Notes: a model not told the origin generated them from the letters alone. Numbered from the stretch's first letter, positions 48,634-58,257 are shown. The stretch is 64,000 bases of DNA from Acidobacteriota bacterium (GCA_021788095.1 JAJYLB010000015.1:1-64000); one strand, 5' to 3'. Translations and numbers: made by a program.

Positions 48634-49059
48634 ATGGCGGACCGCTCCAGGCTGCACCGAAAAATACGTGTCGCGGCAGGTCCGCTAGCAGCCGTCTTCT
48701 TGCTTGCTTCGTGCTCCTCGGGCCGGCAGGGAGCCCGGACGCGCAAGACCCTCATCGAGGTTGGCCTTCCCCCCGCGGCGCCTGCCGGCGGCCAAATTCA
48801 TAGCATCAACGCCGAAAAGTCATTCCAGGGATTCGAGGGAGCGGGTTACTTTGGGTCTCATTGGATGGGCACCTACGCGTCCTCTACGAGATCGCGGCAA
48901 CGTCGGCCCGGCGTCCAGCTTCATCGGCTGCCGCGCGTCGCTAGCGTCGTGTCACCGGAATGGGCGGCATTTGTCTTCGGGGGTCGGAGCTTGAGCTCCG
49001 ACATCCAGTCCGCCGATTCATCAGGGGTTTCAACCCATGAAGGCGCGCCCGAGATATGA
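48634..49059 (+). CDS. Putative lipoprotein, possibly truncated
   Basis: A 141-residue ORF. Signal RKIRVAAGPLAAVFLLASC with lipobox LASC, then GGQIHSINAEKSFQGFEGAGYFGSHWMGTYA, which looks genuinely coding. After residue about 80 the sequence turns into Arg/Ser-rich text and translates a hairpin repeat (GTCGGAGCTTGAGCTCCGAC, 48978 on), so the 3' half is probably a repeat-driven replacement. Expressed from the strong promoter upstream. Family not recognised; it may be a decaying gene. Confidence 0.45.
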   Translation: MADRSRLHRKIRVAAGPLAAVFLLASCSSGRQGARTRKTLIEVGLPPAAPAGGQIHSINAEKSFQGFEGAGYFGSHWMGTYASSTRSRQRRPGVQLHRLPRVASVVSPEWAAFVFGGRSLSSDIQSADSSGVSTHEGAPEI

Positions 49060-49084
49060 CAGGCAGTTCTGGGACACGACACTG

Positions 49085-49195
49085 GAAGCTATTGCAGAAC
49101 CTTCTCGGGGTCTGCTTCAGGGGCTGAAGCCCCTGCTTTTCAGCCGCTTTTTGTCGGAGCTGAAGCTCCGACCCCCGAAGGCGGCGGTTTTGCGA
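49085..49195. repeat. Palindromic repeat R1, copy 2
   Basis: Begins GAAGCTATTGCAGAACC and has the same two hairpins as copy 1 (AGGGGCTGAAGCCCCT; GTCGGAGCTGAAGCTCCGAC), ending GGCGGTTTTGC. Located just upstream of the M14 gene. Confidence 0.65.
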
Positions 49196-49237
49196 TGACT
49201 TCTCGGCCAAGGGTTTCATTCTCCTTGGGGGGTACGA

Positions 49238-52200
49238 ATGCGCTGGCGGATATTCTCGGTCATTCTCTTTGGCGTTCTTTCGCTCTTCGCGGCCAGCCGG
49301 CCGTCTCCGCCCGCCACTCGTGGCGCGGTACGGGTCGTTCCGTGGGCTATCGAGAACGCGTTCCAACCAGGCCAGATGCTCGTCGACACGAATGGCAACG
49401 GCATTCCCGATTTTCTGGCCGGCCACGTCGTCGTGCCCGACCAGCCCACCGCGCCGGAGAATGCCGCCGCGGCGAATCTGGCGGCGCGGCTGGCGTATGG
49501 CGTCACGGGTCTCACGTTGCCCGTGGTGGTGACGAAGCCGGAGGACGGAACGGAAAAAGGCCCCAAGTTCTTCGTCGGCGCTGGCTCCATGCCCTCCTCG
49601 GCCTCGGCAGCTCTCGCTCCGCTCACGGCCCTCCTCGGCACGGGTGAGGGTGGAGTATTCCTGGCGGGCGACATCGATTTGGCTGTTGTCGGGAGCGATG
49701 CTCCGGGCTTGCTCGCCGCAGCTGACGATTTCGCCTCCCATGCGCCCTACCAGTGGGCCATGCCGGGAGAAACGATTGGCGCGATTGCCCAGCGAGTGAA
49801 CGCGCTCCTCTCCGCGGCGAAACTCAAGGCCACAGCTCGGCTCCTCGGCCTCAGCTACGTGGACCGGGAGCCTGGGATCCGTCGCGCGATTTTGAGCGTC
49901 TCCGGTACCGCCTCCGCTGCGGCGGTCCGCAAGGCTCTGACACCGGAGGGAAAACCGCCCTTGCGGTTCGCCGCGGTGAAGGAGCTCGTGATTCTCGTGA
50001 GCGCGCAGCCGCAGGTGGGCGGGGTGAGGGAACTGCTGCGTCTAGCGGGCGCGCAGCCGCCCATGACCTTGACGAACCCGGTTCCGATGGCCCTGCCGCC
50101 GGCAGGGCCGATGCCGGCGAGCGCGCCGAAGCCGCTCGATCTAGGCCAGTTGTATACGATCAAAGGGCTGCTGGGAGGGTCGGCGAAACTGCCGATTCCC
50201 AGCGCGGTGGTTTCGCGGCTCTACGTGCCGGCGGGAGCAGCCGGAGTGGCCATGGCTAATCTCGCGGCCCGCATCGGGCTGGAAACGACCGGGATCTCGT
50301 TCCCGCTCGCTTACGTCCCGAGCGGTGTTTCCTCGGCTCAGGTACCGGCGCAAGCTGTGGTCGCCGCCGATTCGGGACTAGGCAAACAGCTCATGGCAGA
50401 ACTCGGGAGCGCGAAGGACCAGCGCGGAAATCCGTTTGGAAAAGAGATTTTCGAGCCGCTCGCTCCGGGAGAAGGCGAAATCCGGTCGATCGACAATGCT
50501 TTCGGCAAGCATTCCGCGCTGCTGGTGCGCGGCGACGCAGCCGGCCAGACCGCTGCGCTCGATTACGCCGCCGGCCGCCTGCCCTTCCTTTGGCAACCGG
50601 ATAAGCGCTACGAATCGACTGACGAAATCCGCTACGACTTGCATCGCTTCTTCTCGCTGCGGTCGTCGTCGGGGCAAGCCGCCGCCGCGCTTTACCATTT
50701 CGAGCGGTGGGCGAAGCAAGCGGAGGCGGCGAAAGCCAAGCCCACCTCGATCGACGCGACCGTCTACGTCGATAAGGCCGATCTCAAGCTGGCTTCCTTT
50801 CTCCAAAGCCGGATCGAGCAAGCGGCGCCGGGAGCGAAAGTCGCCGTCCATGCGGGCAGCCTGCACGCCGGCCTGAAATGTTGCGCGAGCGACCCGCCAC
50901 TCCACTACGTTTCGCGACGTCAGCCTTTCGTCCAGGCCAAGCCAACGTTTACCGACGACTTCACCATTCCCTGGGAAGGCGGGCGGCTGCTCGATGCGGT
51001 TCGCAAAGCGGCCCCGGGAATCGTTCGCGGCCAGCCGGCGGACTTGCGCGCCGAGGTCAGCGAAGGGCCCGCGGAGCGCCGCAAGCTCCAAACACAGCTC
51101 GAACAGATCTTGACCGCCGCGGGAGCCGACCCGAACAAGTCGCGAGTCGAGGTGCTTTGCGCCTACAAGCCGGGCTATAGCTGGCTGATGGACGAAATCG
51201 CGCCGGCGCTCAAAGGCAAGCCGGTTTCGCGCATCGCGATCGAATTCCAGCCGGACGTCGATCGCGAGGGCACCAGCCTGCTCTATTCGAAATCGCGCTG
51301 GCTGCAGGAACTCTATCCGGTGGACGAGATGCTGTCCCGCGAGCTGCGCCTTCCGCTCAAGAATGTTCGGTTCGAGGAGATGAAAGGCGCGAGCGGACCG
51401 ACCTACCGCGTACACGTTTACGGCGCCGGAGGAAGCGAGCTGCTCTCACGCGAATTCACGGTGCACACCTCCGTCCGGCCGTACAGCGCCGAATTCCCGC
51501 AATACGATCGCGTCCAGGTGGACACGGGATGGGTTCACCTGGTCTCCGGCGGGAAGCCGCTGCTTAACCAGCGGGTCGAGACCGACGTCGAGATGTTCTG
51601 GGACCACTACCAGAAGATCACCCTGCCCCGGCTCTTCCACTTCGTCATGAAGCAGAACGGCGGCAAGGTCCTTCCCGAATACCAGCCGCTCTTCGATACC
51701 TTGCTCCTGCAGATCCATTTGAGCGAACCCGATTATGCACTCGGCTGGGAGCACCAGCGCATTTCGTCGCTCGACGCGCTCGAAGAGGACACCCTCTATT
51801 CCACATCCAATTTTTTCTACATGATGGGCACGCTCGACTCGACCGGCATTTTCGACTACATGGGACGCGTCATCCCCGTGGTTTATCCCTCCGCCGAGGG
51901 TAAGGACGGGCGCGTCACGATCGAGTTCTTCGCGAAAGACGGGCCCCATCCCCTCGCCGACCTGAAGTGGACGGACGCGGCGGGCCGCCGGTACGAGGAA
52001 GAGCGCGACTTGCCGGCGTTGCGATTGGGCATGCCTCGGCTTGTCGCCGCTCGCGTCCGTTCCGGCGCGCCGGGAGTCGAAGAGCTGACGTGGGAACTCG
52101 CCGCGGACGCCCGCGAGGACCGCTACCGGGATTGGATACGGATCGAGCAGGCGGACCGCGTCGAGCACACGATGTTTTCCGTCGAGCAAGCCGGCGGCCA

Positions 52201-53599
52201 GGTGCGCGCGCTCGCGGCCATGCACGCCGCCGGCATCTACGCGGATTCGCTCGCTTATCCGAACCTCCGCGAGTTGGCGATGGACTTCACCCTGCCCAGG
52301 CCGCTTCGCGCGCCGGAAAACTCGCGGCCCACGGTCGTTTCGGTCGCTTGGCCGGTGCCGATGCCGGCCACTCCGCGTCCTCAAATCACCGCATACGCGC
52401 CGGCGCCCGTGCCCGCTTCGCCTTCCGGCCATATCGTGTCTTGGAAGGAGCCCATCAGCCCCCGGCAAAGCGCGGAGATCCTCGCGCGGCTGGCGACCTT
52501 CCCGGGCGTGACCGTGTACTGGATGGGCCGGAGCTATCTCGGGGCGAATCTGTGGGCCGCGGATATTCTGCTGCCCTCGCCCGCGAAACTCCGGTCGCTG
52601 GCCAAACTCGATACGTTCAAGGCCACGATCGTCTATTCGGCGAGGCAGCACGCCAACGAGGTCTCGAGCACCAGCCACGTTCTGCGCCTCGGGGAAGAAC
52701 TGCTGCGCGACCCCGAGACGCGTGCCAGCCTGAAGAAAGTCAATGTGGTCATCCACCCGATCGACAATCCCGATGGCGCGAACCTCTCGATCGATTTGAT
52801 GCGCATCACCCCGAAGTTCCTCCTGCATCCCGGCTATCACGGCTCGCTCACCGCCGACGTCGAAAGCGGCGGGGGGCTGGAGGACCCGATCTATCCCGAA
52901 TCGCGCACGCGGCGGCAGTTGAGGGAAGCGTGGCTGCCCGACGCCTTCCTCAATCCCCACGGATACCCTTCGCACGAATGGGTGCAGCCCTTCTCCGGCT
53001 ACACCGCGTGGATGATCCGCCGCACGGACGTCGCGTCGGGCTACGCCTGGTGGATTCCACGCGGCTGGTTCACCAGCCTCGCGTATCGTATCGGGCCAGG
53101 CTTTTCCCATAGCAAGGACGTCGCCTACGAATTGAGGGCGCGCATCGCCCGCGCGATCAACCAGGTGCCCGGCGCGGCAGCCCTCGATCGCGCCGAGAAT
53201 TGGCTGTACGAGCGGTACGGCGTGGACTGGGAGCCCCGCCGTTTCCAGCAGCCGCTTTACGAAGGTGTGCGCATCTATATGGCGCTCCAAGGAATCGGAG
53301 GGCCAGCGGCAGGCCCCGGTGCGGGGTATTCCACCGCCAGTTCGCCCGGCGTCACTTGGGATGAAGGCTACACCGAGGCCCCCGACGAAACCGCTCACGG
53401 CGACTACTTGCATCTGGTCGCCGGCATGGGACTCGCCTACGACCGCGTCCACTTGACCTACCTGGCGCAGGGGAAGTTCAAGATCACACGCAGCGAAAAA
53501 CAGTTTTCGAATGGGGTGAGCTGGACCGTTAGCCGGGAGCGCCCGATCCTTCCCTCGAAGTGGCTGATCGAGCCGGGTCCGGGAATCGAATCGCAATAG
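49238..53599 (+). CDS. Giant secreted M14 zinc carboxypeptidase-like protein
   Basis: A 1453-residue exported protein. Signal peptide (IFSVILFGVLSLFAASRP) and early Ca-binding-like loop DTNGNGIPDFLAG. The first approximately 1050 residues have no recognised domain, though two segments (about 90-220 and 340-450) look like repeated alpha/beta folds ending LPFLWQP or APYQWAM. The M14 domain lies at about 1090-1330: YSARQHANEVSSTSHVLRLGEELL (HxNE zinc ligands, His near 1137), IHPIDNPDGAN, and LNPHGYPSHEW. Likely a peptide- or peptidoglycan-trimming peptidase. Roughly three to four times the usual M14 size. Confidence 0.72.
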   Translation: MRWRIFSVILFGVLSLFAASRPSPPATRGAVRVVPWAIENAFQPGQMLVDTNGNGIPDFLAGHVVVPDQPTAPENAAAANLAARLAYGVTGLTLPVVVTKPEDGTEKGPKFFVGAGSMPSSASAALAPLTALLGTGEGGVFLAGDIDLAVVGSDAPGLLAAADDFASHAPYQWAMPGETIGAIAQRVNALLSAAKLKATARLLGLSYVDREPGIRRAILSVSGTASAAAVRKALTPEGKPPLRFAAVKELVILVSAQPQVGGVRELLRLAGAQPPMTLTNPVPMALPPAGPMPASAPKPLDLGQLYTIKGLLGGSAKLPIPSAVVSRLYVPAGAAGVAMANLAARIGLETTGISFPLAYVPSGVSSAQVPAQAVVAADSGLGKQLMAELGSAKDQRGNPFGKEIFEPLAPGEGEIRSIDNAFGKHSALLVRGDAAGQTAALDYAAGRLPFLWQPDKRYESTDEIRYDLHRFFSLRSSSGQAAAALYHFERWAKQAEAAKAKPTSIDATVYVDKADLKLASFLQSRIEQAAPGAKVAVHAGSLHAGLKCCASDPPLHYVSRRQPFVQAKPTFTDDFTIPWEGGRLLDAVRKAAPGIVRGQPADLRAEVSEGPAERRKLQTQLEQILTAAGADPNKSRVEVLCAYKPGYSWLMDEIAPALKGKPVSRIAIEFQPDVDREGTSLLYSKSRWLQELYPVDEMLSRELRLPLKNVRFEEMKGASGPTYRVHVYGAGGSELLSREFTVHTSVRPYSAEFPQYDRVQVDTGWVHLVSGGKPLLNQRVETDVEMFWDHYQKITLPRLFHFVMKQNGGKVLPEYQPLFDTLLLQIHLSEPDYALGWEHQRISSLDALEEDTLYSTSNFFYMMGTLDSTGIFDYMGRVIPVVYPSAEGKDGRVTIEFFAKDGPHPLADLKWTDAAGRRYEEERDLPALRLGMPRLVAARVRSGAPGVEELTWELAADAREDRYRDWIRIEQADRVEHTMFSVEQAGGQVRALAAMHAAGIYADSLAYPNLRELAMDFTLPRPLRAPENSRPTVVSVAWPVPMPATPRPQITAYAPAPVPASPSGHIVSWKEPISPRQSAEILARLATFPGVTVYWMGRSYLGANLWAADILLPSPAKLRSLAKLDTFKATIVYSARQHANEVSSTSHVLRLGEELLRDPETRASLKKVNVVIHPIDNPDGANLSIDLMRITPKFLLHPGYHGSLTADVESGGGLEDPIYPESRTRRQLREAWLPDAFLNPHGYPSHEWVQPFSGYTAWMIRRTDVASGYAWWIPRGWFTSLAYRIGPGFSHSKDVAYELRARIARAINQVPGAAALDRAENWLYERYGVDWEPRRFQQPLYEGVRIYMALQGIGGPAAGPGAGYSTASSPGVTWDEGYTEAPDETAHGDYLHLVAGMGLAYDRVHLTYLAQGKFKITRSEKQFSNGVSWTVSRERPILPSKWLIEPGPGIESQ

Positions 53600-53848
53600 A
53601 GGCTGTTGCAGAACCCCTTCCCGCCCTCAGGGGCTAAAGAGTCTGTGTGGCAACTGGCATTTCCACAGTTTGTATTTTTCATAGATTCGCGCAAGTCGTT
53701 TGCGGACAACGCACGAAATTTGCGCCAGGGCTGTGGAATTCGCACCTTTTCGCGTTGCCACACAGATTCTAAAGCCCCTGATTTTTGGCGGCCCTTATGG
53801 CACGGCTGAAGCCGTGCACTACAAAGCCAGGGTTATGCAACAGCTTCT
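53599..53848. repeat. Repeat R1 copy 3, interrupted by a MITE
   Basis: Outer termini GAGGCTGTTGCAGAACCCC and GGTTATGCAACAGCTTC are inverted repeats of each other. The central AGGGGCTAAAGCCCCT palindrome is split by the element at 53640-53768. A second hairpin, GGCACGGCTGAAGCCGTGC, lies at about 53797-53817. Confidence 0.65.
53640..53768 (-). mobile_element. 129-bp MITE-like element, copy 3
   Basis: The reverse complement equals copies 1 and 2 exactly. Direct repeats CTAAAG lie at 53634-53639 and 53769-53774. It sits at the centre of an R1 hairpin, a nested insertion. Confidence 0.8.
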
Positions 53849-53914
53849 GGAGGCTCCCGCGCGTGTTTCGCCTGCGGGGCATCTCCGGTACAATTCGACG
53901 GGCAAACGAAACGT

Positions 53915-53998
53915 TCACCACGGAGCAGAGAGAGTTTCACGGAGCCGAGCCGGAACGCCCGCTTCTCCTCCGTGGATCTCGGTGGACCTCCGTGGTGG
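53915..53998. repeat. TTCACCACGGAG inverted repeat
   Basis: TTCACCACGGAG and CTCCGTGGTGG face each other about 60 bp apart, with internal CACGGAG/CTCCGTGG units. It lies directly before hyuA. Confidence 0.45.
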
Positions 53999-54016
53999 TC
54001 TTCCGGCACTCTACAA

Positions 54017-56035
54017 ATGCGCATCGCGATTGATACCGGTGGCACCTTCACCGATTGCATCTTCGTCAGGGACGGCCGCCTCGAGATTCTGAAACTGCCT
54101 TCCGCGCGGCAGGATCCCGCCCGCCCGGTCGCGCAGGCGCTCGAGACCATCCTCGGCCCTTCCCGGGAGCGCGCCGGCGTCGAGTTGACTTGCGGGACGA
54201 CCGTCGGCACGAACGCGCTGCTCGAGCGCCGCGGGGGCCGCATCGCCCTCGTGACGACGGCGGGATTCGAAGACGTGATCGAGATCGGCCGGCAAGACCG
54301 CCCGCGCCTCTACGATTTCTTCGTTACGCGCCCCGAACCGCTCGTTCCCCGCGACCGCCGGTTTGGCCTTCGCGAGCGGGTCGACGCGGCGGGTCGTTCG
54401 CTCGAGGCTCCGAGCGAAGAAGAACTCGATCGCGTGACCGGGGAACTCGAGCGCGCGGCGCCGGAAGCCGTGGCGCTCTGCCTCCTGTTCTCTTTCGCCA
54501 ATCCCACGCATGAACGCGCGCTGGCGCGGCGGCTGCGGGCTCGCGGCATGCGCGTCTCCGTTTCGCACGAGGTCCTGGCGGAATTTCGCGAATACGAGCG
54601 CACGGCCACCGTCCTTGCCAATGCCTACCTCACTCCGGCGGTGAGCGGCTACCTCGAGGCCGTGGAGCGCTCGGCGGGACGCGGGCGAGGGACGCGTGTG
54701 GGCGTCATGCAGTCGAATGGAGGAATCGCCTCGGCCCGAGCGGCGGCGGAGGAGCCGGTGCGGACGGTGCTCTCGGGCCCTGCCGGCGGCGCGCTTGGCG
54801 CGCGAGGCGCGGCATCGCTTGCAGGCTACGACCGAATCATCAGCTTCGACATGGGGGGAACCTCGACCGACGTCTCCCTGATCGAAGGCGAGTTGCGAAC
54901 CACCACCGAATCGCACGTCGCCGGTCTGCCCGTAGCCGTGCCCATGCTCGAAATCCATACCGTGGGCGCCGGCGGCGGGTCGATCGCGCGGTTCGACGAT
55001 GCCGGCGCCATGCGTGTCGGCCCGGAAAGCGCCGGCGCCGACCCCGGCCCCGTTTGCTACGGTCGCGGCGAGCAGCCAACCGTCACCGACGCTCATCTGG
55101 TGCTGGGCCGCTTGGGAGCGCAAGGCCTGCTCGGCGGCAAATTCCCGCTCGACGAAGCGCGGGCGCGGCGCTGTTTCGAGCGCGCGAGAGGACCGCTTCG
55201 GTCGGTCGAGGCGTTCGCCGCGGGGATCCTGGCGGTGGCCGATACCACGATGGAGAAAGCGATTCGCGTGATTTCGGTCGAGCGAGGTTACGACCCGCGC
55301 GATTACACCCTGGTGGCTTTCGGCGGAGCGGGCGGGCTTCACGCCTGCCAACTGGCAGACGCGCTGGGGATTCCCCGAGTCCTCATCCCGAAATTCCCGG
55401 GTGCGCTTTCCGCGCTGGGCATCCTGGCGGCCGACGTGGTGAAGGACTTCTCGCGAACCCTGCGGATCGAGGCGCCCTGTGCCGAATCCTCGGGAGCCGC
55501 TCTGCGGGGTCCACTCGCGTGCGCCTTTGCCGCGATCGAAGCGCGAGGCTGGCGGGAGATGAAGTCGGAAGGGATCGCGCCCAAGCGCGTGCGGATCGAG
55601 CGCCTGCTCGATCTGCGCTACCTCGGCCAGGGTTACGAGCTGACGATTTCCGCCCGCGGCGACTTCCTGAGCCGGTTTCACCAAACCCACGAGCAGCGCT
55701 ACGGATACTCGGATCGCTCCTGGAGGGTCGAGCTGGTCAACGTCCGCTCGCGCTTCATCGGCCAAACCGCCCGGCTGCCCCTCCGCTCCCGCCGCGAAAT
55801 CCCGCGCGACGCCGCCCGCGTCGCCATGGGCCGGCGCAAAGCGATCTTCCCCGGCGCGGGATCGCTCCGCCCGGCGGACACGACGTTCTACGACCGCGCG
55901 CGCCTGCTCCCCGGCCACCGGCTGAAGGCGCCGGCCATCGTCTTGGAATACAGCGCGACCACCGCCATCCCTCCCGGCTGGCAGGGCCGGGTGGATCGCT
56001 ACGAAAACCTCGTTTTGGAGCCGGCTCGGCGATGA
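54017..56035 (+). CDS. Hydantoinase A / 5-oxoprolinase-like subunit
   Basis: A 672-residue protein beginning MRIAIDTGGTFTDCIFV, the actin-like ATPase start of the HyuA/OplA family. Other blocks: ELTCGTTVGTNALLERRGGRIALVTTAGFEDVIEIGRQDRP, FDMGGTSTDVSLIEGE, GPESAGADPGPVCYGRGEQPTVTDAHLVLGRL. It pairs with the downstream B subunit in ATP-dependent opening of cyclic amides (hydantoins, oxoproline) or carboxylation of ketones such as acetone; the substrate cannot be told from the sequence. Start ATG 54017, 15 codons inside the track ORF. Confidence 0.87.
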   Translation: MRIAIDTGGTFTDCIFVRDGRLEILKLPSARQDPARPVAQALETILGPSRERAGVELTCGTTVGTNALLERRGGRIALVTTAGFEDVIEIGRQDRPRLYDFFVTRPEPLVPRDRRFGLRERVDAAGRSLEAPSEEELDRVTGELERAAPEAVALCLLFSFANPTHERALARRLRARGMRVSVSHEVLAEFREYERTATVLANAYLTPAVSGYLEAVERSAGRGRGTRVGVMQSNGGIASARAAAEEPVRTVLSGPAGGALGARGAASLAGYDRIISFDMGGTSTDVSLIEGELRTTTESHVAGLPVAVPMLEIHTVGAGGGSIARFDDAGAMRVGPESAGADPGPVCYGRGEQPTVTDAHLVLGRLGAQGLLGGKFPLDEARARRCFERARGPLRSVEAFAAGILAVADTTMEKAIRVISVERGYDPRDYTLVAFGGAGGLHACQLADALGIPRVLIPKFPGALSALGILAADVVKDFSRTLRIEAPCAESSGAALRGPLACAFAAIEARGWREMKSEGIAPKRVRIERLLDLRYLGQGYELTISARGDFLSRFHQTHEQRYGYSDRSWRVELVNVRSRFIGQTARLPLRSRREIPRDAARVAMGRRKAIFPGAGSLRPADTTFYDRARLLPGHRLKAPAIVLEYSATTAIPPGWQGRVDRYENLVLEPARR

Positions 56036-57606
56036 AACCCGATCCCATTCGCCTGGAGATTTTCAAGAACCTCTTCCACTCGGTGGCCGAGGAGATGGGC
56101 GCGGTCCTGCGGCGCTCGGCTTTCTCTCCCAACATCAAGGAGCGGCGCGACTACTCCTGCGCCGTGTTCAACGGCGCGGGCGAGGCCCTGGCCATGGGCG
56201 ACCACATGCCCGTTCACCTCGGTTCGATGCCCATGTCGGTGGCCGCGGCCGTCGCGGAACTCGATCTCCTGCCCGGCGACATCGCTTTGCTCAACGATCC
56301 CTTCTGCGGAGGCACGCACCTGCCCGATCTGACCATGGTGATGCCCGTGCACTTGGGCCGGTGCGCGCCGGGCTTCTACGTCGCCAGCCGCGCCCACCAC
56401 GCCGACGTCGGCGGAAGCCAGCCAGGCTCGATGGGGCTCTCGAGGGATATCTGCCAGGAAGGTATCCGGATACCTCCGGTGAAAATCTTCATGAACGGCC
56501 GGATCGTTCCCGGCATCCTCGCGATGATTCTGCGCAACGTGCGCACCCCTCGCGAGCGCGAAGGCGACTTGGCCGCGCAAATCGCCGCATGCCGCACGGG
56601 TGCGCGCCGGCTCGATGAGATCGTGGCGAAATACGGCCGAGGCGAAGTCGGCCGGTACGAGGCGCACCTGCTCGAATATTCCGAGCGGATGATGCGAAGC
56701 GCGCTGCGGCGGATTCCTTCGGGCGTCTACCGCGGCGAGGACGCCATGGATGACGACGGTTGGGGAAACGGGCCGCTGCCCATACGCGTGGCCATCCGGA
56801 TCGGCGGCGAGCGGGCGGAAATCGATTTCGAAGGGACGGCGCCGCAGTGCGCGGGAAGCGTCAATGCGGTCTACGCCATCGCCTATTCGGCGGCGCTTTA
56901 CGTGTTCCGGTGTCTCCTTCCCGAGGAAGTGCCGATGACCGCGGGCTTGATGCGGCCGATTCGCGTCCTGGCGCCTTTGGGAACGCTTGTGAACGCCCTG
57001 CCGCCTGCCGCGGTTGCTGGGGGAAACGTCGAGACGGCGCAGCGGATTGTGGATGTCCTGCTGAAGGCGCTGGCTCGGGCGGTCCCGCAGCGCGTGCCGG
57101 CGGCCAGCCAAGGCACCATGAACAATGTGACTTTCGGTGGCCGGGACCCCAGACGGGCCGGCGCCCTCTTCGCCTACTACGAAACCATCGCCGGAGGGAT
57201 GGGCGCGCGGCCGGGACTCGAAGGCCTGAGCGGCATCCACACCCACATGACCAACTCGCTGAATACCCCCGTCGAGGTCCTCGAACACGAAATCCCCGTT
57301 CGGGTGCGCCGCTACTCCCTGCGGCGCGGCTCGGGCGGCGCCGGCCGGTCCAGGGGCGGAGACGGAATCGTGCGCGAAATCGAGTTCCTGACGCCCACGC
57401 AACTGGGAATCCTCAGCGATCGGCGCAAGCGCGGGCCGTATGGCTTGGCAGGTGGAGAAGACGGAGCAGTCGGCGTGAACGAGCTGCTCGTCGGCGACGA
57501 GGTTCGCTCGCTGCCGTCGAAATGCGCTCTCGACGTGCCCGCGGGCGGCGTGCTGCGCGTGCTTACGCCTGGAGGCGGTGGTTGGGGAAAGTCCGGAGAA
57601 ACTTAG
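56032..57606 (+). CDS. Hydantoinase B / oxoprolinase-like subunit
   Basis: A 524-residue HyuB-family protein: RLEIFKNLFHSVAEEMGAVLRRSAFSPNIKERRDYSCAVFN, DHMPVHLGSMPMSV, LNDPFCGGTHLPDLTMVMPV, ARAHHADVGGSQPGSM, and the C-terminal RGSGGAGRSRGGDGIVREIEFL. ATG 56032 overlaps the hyuA stop (ATGA), so a coupled A-B operon. The track ORF beginning at 55054 is the same frame running back through hyuA. Confidence 0.87.
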   Translation: MKPDPIRLEIFKNLFHSVAEEMGAVLRRSAFSPNIKERRDYSCAVFNGAGEALAMGDHMPVHLGSMPMSVAAAVAELDLLPGDIALLNDPFCGGTHLPDLTMVMPVHLGRCAPGFYVASRAHHADVGGSQPGSMGLSRDICQEGIRIPPVKIFMNGRIVPGILAMILRNVRTPREREGDLAAQIAACRTGARRLDEIVAKYGRGEVGRYEAHLLEYSERMMRSALRRIPSGVYRGEDAMDDDGWGNGPLPIRVAIRIGGERAEIDFEGTAPQCAGSVNAVYAIAYSAALYVFRCLLPEEVPMTAGLMRPIRVLAPLGTLVNALPPAAVAGGNVETAQRIVDVLLKALARAVPQRVPAASQGTMNNVTFGGRDPRRAGALFAYYETIAGGMGARPGLEGLSGIHTHMTNSLNTPVEVLEHEIPVRVRRYSLRRGSGGAGRSRGGDGIVREIEFLTPTQLGILSDRRKRGPYGLAGGEDGAVGVNELLVGDEVRSLPSKCALDVPAGGVLRVLTPGGGGWGKSGET

Positions 57607-57667
57607 GGGGAGAAACCCTTACCGGGCGGGAAGTGCGAGAGTCTGCACGGGGGTGACGAGGGATGGG

Positions 57668-58204
57668 CTAATCAACCGCTGCGGGAACGCCCACCTCGGG
57701 AAACTGCAGCTTGGCCTTGGCCAAGGCTCGCACCACGTCGGTCTCCACTTTCGTTTCGCTCACGCGCTGCGCAGTGGCCAGTTCGCTGACGAGGAGATAT
57801 CTGGCCCGTTCGAGCATTTTCCTCTCGCGGAAGGAAAGCGGCTTGCTCCGACTGAGAAGCAGCAAACTCTTCAGGACGGCCGCAACGTCCAGTAGCGATC
57901 CGGTGCGCATCCGTTCCGAATTTTCCTTGAATCGATGTTTCCAATCTCCGCGGCAACCGTTCGAGTGGTGATTGCATTCGAGGAACACAACGATCTTCCG
58001 CGCTTCCGCGCTGGTAATGACGCGGCGCAATCCCACGTTCTGCGCGTTCACTTCGGGTACCATCACGCGCAGACCGCTGGAAAAAATGCGGAGCATGAAG
58101 CATCGCTCGGAGCGACCGTTGAGGTAATTGAAACTGACTTGCTCGATGATTCCTACGCCGTGATTGGGATAGATGACCTTGTCCCCGATCTTGTAGTCGA
58201 GCAT
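57668..58204 (-). CDS. CarD-family transcriptional regulator
   Basis: A 178-residue protein starting MLDYKIGDKVIYPNHGVGIIEQVSF. This Tudor-like RNA-polymerase interaction domain is that of CarD/CdnL, followed by a C-terminal helical DNA-binding part rich in Arg/Lys (SLLLLSRSKPLSFRERKMLERARYLLVSELA). Family members stabilise open promoter complexes, notably at rRNA genes. Served by the promoter at 58228-58257. Convergent with hyuB. Confidence 0.88.
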   Translation of the reverse strand: MLDYKIGDKVIYPNHGVGIIEQVSFNYLNGRSERCFMLRIFSSGLRVMVPEVNAQNVGLRRVITSAEARKIVVFLECNHHSNGCRGDWKHRFKENSERMRTGSLLDVAAVLKSLLLLSRSKPLSFRERKMLERARYLLVSELATAQRVSETKVETDVVRALAKAKLQFPEVGVPAAVD

Positions 58205-58227
58205 GGGTCCCCTACCTACGTAACCAA

Positions 58228-58257
58228 TTCTAAGAACAAGGGTTGTGTCCCGTCAAG
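58228..58257 (-). promoter_or_regulatory. Promoter of the carD-like gene
   Basis: On the minus strand: TTGACG, 18 bp, TAGAAT, then about 24 bp to the ATG. Both boxes match consensus at 5 of 6 bases. Confidence 0.55.

Noticed and set aside
51446-53596. 716-aa minus-strand ORF across the M14 gene
   Set aside because: Antiparallel shadow of the peptidase gene; no signal, no start context, no motif.
49081-53850. CRISPR array suggested by repeated hairpins
   Set aside because: Repeats are dispersed, not regularly spaced, have no unique spacers of constant length and no cas genes are near.
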